A DNA stretch of 35,005 nucleotides from the NCBI GenBank assembly GCA_944390115.1, contig CALXOW010000030.1, positions 1 through 35,005 of the forward strand, written 5' to 3'. A program made the translations under genes and the position numbers. Source of the DNA: an uncultured Anaerobiospirillum sp. (GTDB lineage: Bacteria; Pseudomonadota; Gammaproteobacteria; Enterobacterales; Succinivibrionaceae). Of this stretch, positions 31,945 to 35,005 are shown one piece after another. Below the pieces are notes generated by a model that was not told the DNA's origin, searched no databases, and worked only from the letters and a program-made list of their open reading frames with translations. Position 1 is the stretch's first letter. Every line of letters starts with the position of its first letter.

Positions 31945-33771
31945 GTGCGAGTCGATCCTAAAACTTCACTTAATCGCACGCTGTTAAGCTGGGGGCGGGT
32001 GCTGGTATTAGCCGTGATGGGGCTGATCTTGTGCTCGTGTGCTTCAGACAATGAGCTGCCTGAGCATGAGGTCTTGGTGACCGACCCGGTATCTTTTGAC
32101 GTCAGCGGTATCTCTGGTGAGCTTTTGACCAATGTCGAAGCCCACTTAAACGCGATGGCCGTGATCTCCAAAAAGCGCGTCTTCTTCTACCGCCGTGAGA
32201 TCCAAGAAACTGCAACTCGTGCCCTGCGCGCCTACGGCTATTACCACCCGACGATCGAGGTCAAGATGCCGGAGCGCGAAGATCCTAATGATCGCGTAGT
32301 GCATCTGACCATTGCCCAAGGCAAGCCTTTGTATGTGCGCTACTGCACGATGGAGATCTTAGGTGACGGCGCCCAGTATCAGGTGTTCAATGACTTGCTC
32401 GAGCAAAGCCCGATTAAGTCCTATGCCATCTTAAATCACGGTGCCTATGAGGATTTAAAGAACAAGATCCACCAAAATGCCTTGGCGCTAGGTATGTTCG
32501 ACGGCCGTTTTATCTCCTCACGCATTATGGTCTATCAAGACCAAAATATGGCCGATATCGAGCTTATCTACGATAGCGGCAAGCGTTATCGCTTCGGCGA
32601 CATCGTGATGGATGAAGAGACGGCCCGCCTCTATCGTCCGTCACAGACCCTGCAGACTTTTAAGCCGGGGGATGAATTTGCCACCAGCACGGTCAACTCC
32701 TTTGTCTCCGCGCTCAACCAGACCAATTACTACAACGCGGTTGACGTGCGTCCTAATACTGATGCCTTGAAGGATTACACCGTGCCAATTGAGATGCACT
32801 TAGAGCGCCGTCCTAACAACTTAATGCGCCTGGGTTTAGGCTATAACACGGACGAGGGCGTGCGCTTGCTCGCTGAGTGGAATAAGCCGCTGCTCAATGA
32901 GCGTGGTGACTCCTTGGCGACCTTGACCACTTTGACCATGGAGACCCAAGAGGCGCAGCTTATCTACAAGATTCCGCATAAGAATCCTAATCTTGATTTC
33001 TACACCTTAAATGCCTCGCAGGCTCACACCGAGCTCAACGATACCAACAGCAACCGCTCGCAGCTGGCGGCCCACTACATTGCCAATATGACCGGCGCGT
33101 GGCGTCGTGACTATGCTCTGCGTTTAGAGTACGAAGACTACACTCAAGGCAGTGAAGATGGCTATGCCTTAAACCTGATTCCGGCGCTTAAAGTCACGCG
33201 ACGCGAGAGCACCGGCGGCTTTGATCCAACCCGTGGCTATTCGTTGTCGCTTGAGGTCTTAGGCGCCAGCTCCGCCTGGGGCAGTGATAATGACTTTGTC
33301 CAGTTCAATGCGCTCTATCGCGGCCAAATTGCGCCGACTGACAACACGCGTGTGCTCTTTCGTTTAGAGCAGGGTGCCACCTTTGGTTCTGACTCCTTAA
33401 ACGTACCACCGAGTCTGCGTTATTTCGCCGGTGGCGATAACTCGATTCGTGGTTTTAGCTACCGCACCAAGGCGCCGCACCACACTGATGGCACGGGCTT
33501 AAAAGGTGGCCGTTATATTACGACCGGCACCATTGAGTACCAATTCCCGTGTGGCATTACCAACTCGCGTTTGGCGGTGTTCTTAGATGCGGGCCTTGCT
33601 ACCGATAATTACGATAATGATGTCAGCGATAATATGCTCTATGGTCCTGGTATCGGTTATCGTTTCCTCTCGCCTTATGGCATTGTGCGCGTAGATATTG
33701 CTATGGGTATCCAGCGCAATACTGACGAGCGTGATTACAACCTCCACTTTGCCTTTGGTCCGGAGTTCTAG
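31945..33771 (+). CDS. tamA: TamA, Omp85-family outer-membrane protein
   Basis: A 608-residue protein of the translocation and assembly module that helps insert autotransporters and other outer-membrane proteins. After a signal segment (VLVLAVMGLILCSCAS) come POTRA-like domains (about 45-280: ALRAYGYYHPTIEV, IELIYDSGKRYRFGDIVMDE), then the 16-strand barrel with the L6 motif GGDNSIRGFSYR (497-508). The end is NLHFAFGPEF, with the terminal Phe expected for outer-membrane barrels. GTG 31945 is chosen because AGAGG lies 7 bases upstream; a TTG frame from 31846 runs through a repeat array. The Cys pair in LCSCAS resembles a lipobox but has an unusual Cys at -2. tamB follows by 2 bases. Confidence 0.9.
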   Translation: MRVDPKTSLNRTLLSWGRVLVLAVMGLILCSCASDNELPEHEVLVTDPVSFDVSGISGELLTNVEAHLNAMAVISKKRVFFYRREIQETATRALRAYGYYHPTIEVKMPEREDPNDRVVHLTIAQGKPLYVRYCTMEILGDGAQYQVFNDLLEQSPIKSYAILNHGAYEDLKNKIHQNALALGMFDGRFISSRIMVYQDQNMADIELIYDSGKRYRFGDIVMDEETARLYRPSQTLQTFKPGDEFATSTVNSFVSALNQTNYYNAVDVRPNTDALKDYTVPIEMHLERRPNNLMRLGLGYNTDEGVRLLAEWNKPLLNERGDSLATLTTLTMETQEAQLIYKIPHKNPNLDFYTLNASQAHTELNDTNSNRSQLAAHYIANMTGAWRRDYALRLEYEDYTQGSEDGYALNLIPALKVTRRESTGGFDPTRGYSLSLEVLGASSAWGSDNDFVQFNALYRGQIAPTDNTRVLFRLEQGATFGSDSLNVPPSLRYFAGGDNSIRGFSYRTKAPHHTDGTGLKGGRYITTGTIEYQFPCGITNSRLAVFLDAGLATDNYDNDVSDNMLYGPGIGYRFLSPYGIVRVDIAMGIQRNTDERDYNLHFAFGPEF

Positions 33772-33773
33772 TT

Positions 33774-35005
33774 ATGGCACAGCTTCAAGATAAGAAAGAA
33801 AACGCAAGCTTAAGTGCCATCAGCACTCCTGAGGTAAGCCCAGAGCGAGCTCATCAGCCTAAGCGCCATCGGCGCTGCTGGTGCGTCATAAAGCTCGGCT
33901 TGTTGTCATTTTTCTTGCTGCTCTCAGGCTTAGGCGCGCTGCTCTACTATCTGCTCTTTACTACCTCCGGTGCCCGTCAGGGCCTGCAGGTGGCACAGCA
34001 GTTTATTCCGCAGTCGATCATCATCGATACCACAATTGAATCAGGTTCGGTCTATGAAGGCATGGTGCTGGGCAAGACCTTAGTTGATATCAAGGACGTG
34101 GTCGCGATTACGGCCGATGACTTGGTGCTCCACTACGACTTAACGCAGCTGTTAAATCAAGAGCGTTTGTTCAAGGTTCATGAGTTAAGCTCCTCGCATC
34201 TGACCGTGGCGCTCTCAGACGCCCTCTTTGCCCCTAAGCCAAAGGAGCCGGAGTCGCCTGCAGGCGAGCCTTTCCGCCTGGTATTCCCAGTGGGGATCGA
34301 TATCGATCGCTTCTTAGTCACCGACTTTAACTTCACCTCACAGATCGTTGATGTGGCGGTGGGTGAGCTCGATTCCGTGCTGTGGGCCCGTGCGGACAAT
34401 TTGGGCGTCAACCGCGCCGACGTCGATACGGTCACGGTGCACCTTAAGAACCAAGATGACGTCGCCGCCGACAAGGCCGAGGCGATCGCCGCCGATCAAT
34501 TCGATGAGAGCCTGGCCTTAGCCGTGGACGGCACCATTACCCCTTTGACCGACTTAGAAGGTACGGTCAACGCGGTGGTGCGCGCCGCGCAAGAGGGCAA
34601 GTCGGTTGAGATGGTGGTGGTGCGCGAGCATCAGCAAGCGCAAGCTGCGGCCACGGAAAAGGATATTTTGCGTGCCTTAAAGCCGAACTTCACCCCAGAG
34701 AGTGTGCAGGCGGTAGCTGAAGCCAAGAAGAGCAATGACAAGGCTTTCTCCGATCCTGAGCGCTTTGCCCAGGCGATGGAAGAGGCTTTACTCAATAACA
34801 CTGAGGCACCAGCCCTCGTCAATGAGCGCCCGGCGATCCACGATCCGCGTGTGAGCCAGTTTGCCGCAGCTGAAACTCAAGCGACCGCCTCAGAACAGTC
34901 CGATGCGACCACTGAGTCTGCGCCAGCTGCTGAGTCGGCCGCTCCAGCAGAGCAGCTTACTGCGTCCGCTGAGTCGACCACTCCAGCAGAGCAGCTTACT
35001 GCGTC
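33774..35005 (+). CDS. tamB: TamB, N-terminal part (continues beyond the window)
   Basis: The first 410 codons of a large inner-membrane-anchored protein. TamB pairs with TamA and, as an AsmA-like beta-groove protein, is thought to move phospholipids between membranes. A charged N terminus (about 1-40) is followed by one membrane helix (LGLLSFFLLLSGLGALLYYL, about 42-61). Repetitive amphipathic beta segments follow (SIIIDTTIESGSVYEGMVLG, DVVAITADDLVLHYDL). From about residue 360 there is an Ala/Glu/Ser/Thr-rich linker with a 13-residue repeat. GGAG lies 9 bases before the ATG and the gap to tamA is 2 bases, so translation is likely coupled. Confidence 0.88.
   Translation, partial: MAQLQDKKENASLSAISTPEVSPERAHQPKRHRRCWCVIKLGLLSFFLLLSGLGALLYYLLFTTSGARQGLQVAQQFIPQSIIIDTTIESGSVYEGMVLGKTLVDIKDVVAITADDLVLHYDLTQLLNQERLFKVHELSSSHLTVALSDALFAPKPKEPESPAGEPFRLVFPVGIDIDRFLVTDFNFTSQIVDVAVGELDSVLWARADNLGVNRADVDTVTVHLKNQDDVAADKAEAIAADQFDESLALAVDGTITPLTDLEGTVNAVVRAAQEGKSVEMVVVREHQQAQAAATEKDILRALKPNFTPESVQAVAEAKKSNDKAFSDPERFAQAMEEALLNNTEAPALVNERPAIHDPRVSQFAAAETQATASEQSDATTESAPAAESAAPAEQLTASAESTTPAEQLTA
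34929..35005 (+). repeat. 39-bp direct repeat in tamB
   Basis: Two units (34929-34967 and 34968 to the window end), two mismatches, in frame, encoding AESAAPAEQLTAS and AESTTPAEQLTAS. More copies may lie beyond the window. Confidence 0.8.

Noticed and set aside
1-35005. CRISPR arrays, tRNA and rRNA genes
   Set aside because: No regularly spaced repeats with unique spacers and no tRNA-like T-loop or rRNA segments were seen on either strand.

Overview
The window looks like chromosome from a gammaproteobacterium with moderately high GC. CpoB is followed by TamA and TamB, and GlgX and a long two-domain NadE are present. A family such as Succinivibrionaceae is my guess from the overall character, not something I could test. 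Strong Shine-Dalgarno (SD) motifs and many small intrinsic terminators allow most starts and transcript ends to be placed.

Region 1 (1-970): the 3' end of an unidentified gene is interrupted by a 207-bp MITE-like element at 78-284. The element has 25-bp terminal inverted repeats and a perfect 6-bp target duplication. A gene for a Gln-rich coiled-coil protein follows. Region 2 (975-6280): an exported alpha/beta hydrolase with a Cys nucleophile lies divergent from an exported double carboxymuconolactone-decarboxylase-like protein, with palindromes between them. Then come a hairpin-dense spacer, a DUF3737-type beta-helix protein, a convergent Gfo/Idh/MocA oxidoreductase and a one-pass membrane protein of unknown role. 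Region 3 (6500-12730): glgX (glycogen debranching) is divergent from nadE across a 602-bp regulatory gap. nadE is convergent with an MdtG-like MFS exporter over a strong bidirectional terminator. The N-terminal glutaminase domain of NadE appears to have lost its catalytic Lys and Cys.

Region 4 (13130-29770) is the centrepiece: a 16-kb block on the minus strand with the order of the RP4 (MPF_T) mating-pair genes: trbB, C, D, E, F, G, H-like, I, [unknown 443 aa], J, L, [unknown 692 aa]. A HigA-type antitoxin gene without a recognisable toxin follows. Relaxase, coupling protein, pilin-cyclising TraF-like peptidase, trbK and integrase are all absent from the window, and housekeeping genes sit on both sides. 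TrbC, TrbD and TrbF each carry a 130-200 residue, acidic, Pro/Ala/Gln-rich N-terminal extension. The TrbH-like lipoprotein carries a long basic linker. The terminal 692-aa protein has 72-aa tandem repeats and a strongly basic C-terminal tail. This could be a decayed or minimal integrative conjugative element, or a Trb apparatus used for something other than conjugation; the window alone cannot decide.

Region 5 (29767-35005): an AT-rich gap of about 1.2 kb, then cpoB (cell-division/Tol-Pal coordinator), a terminator, a 15-bp tandem repeat array in the tamA leader, tamA, and the start of tamB, which carries a low-complexity repeat linker and runs off the window.
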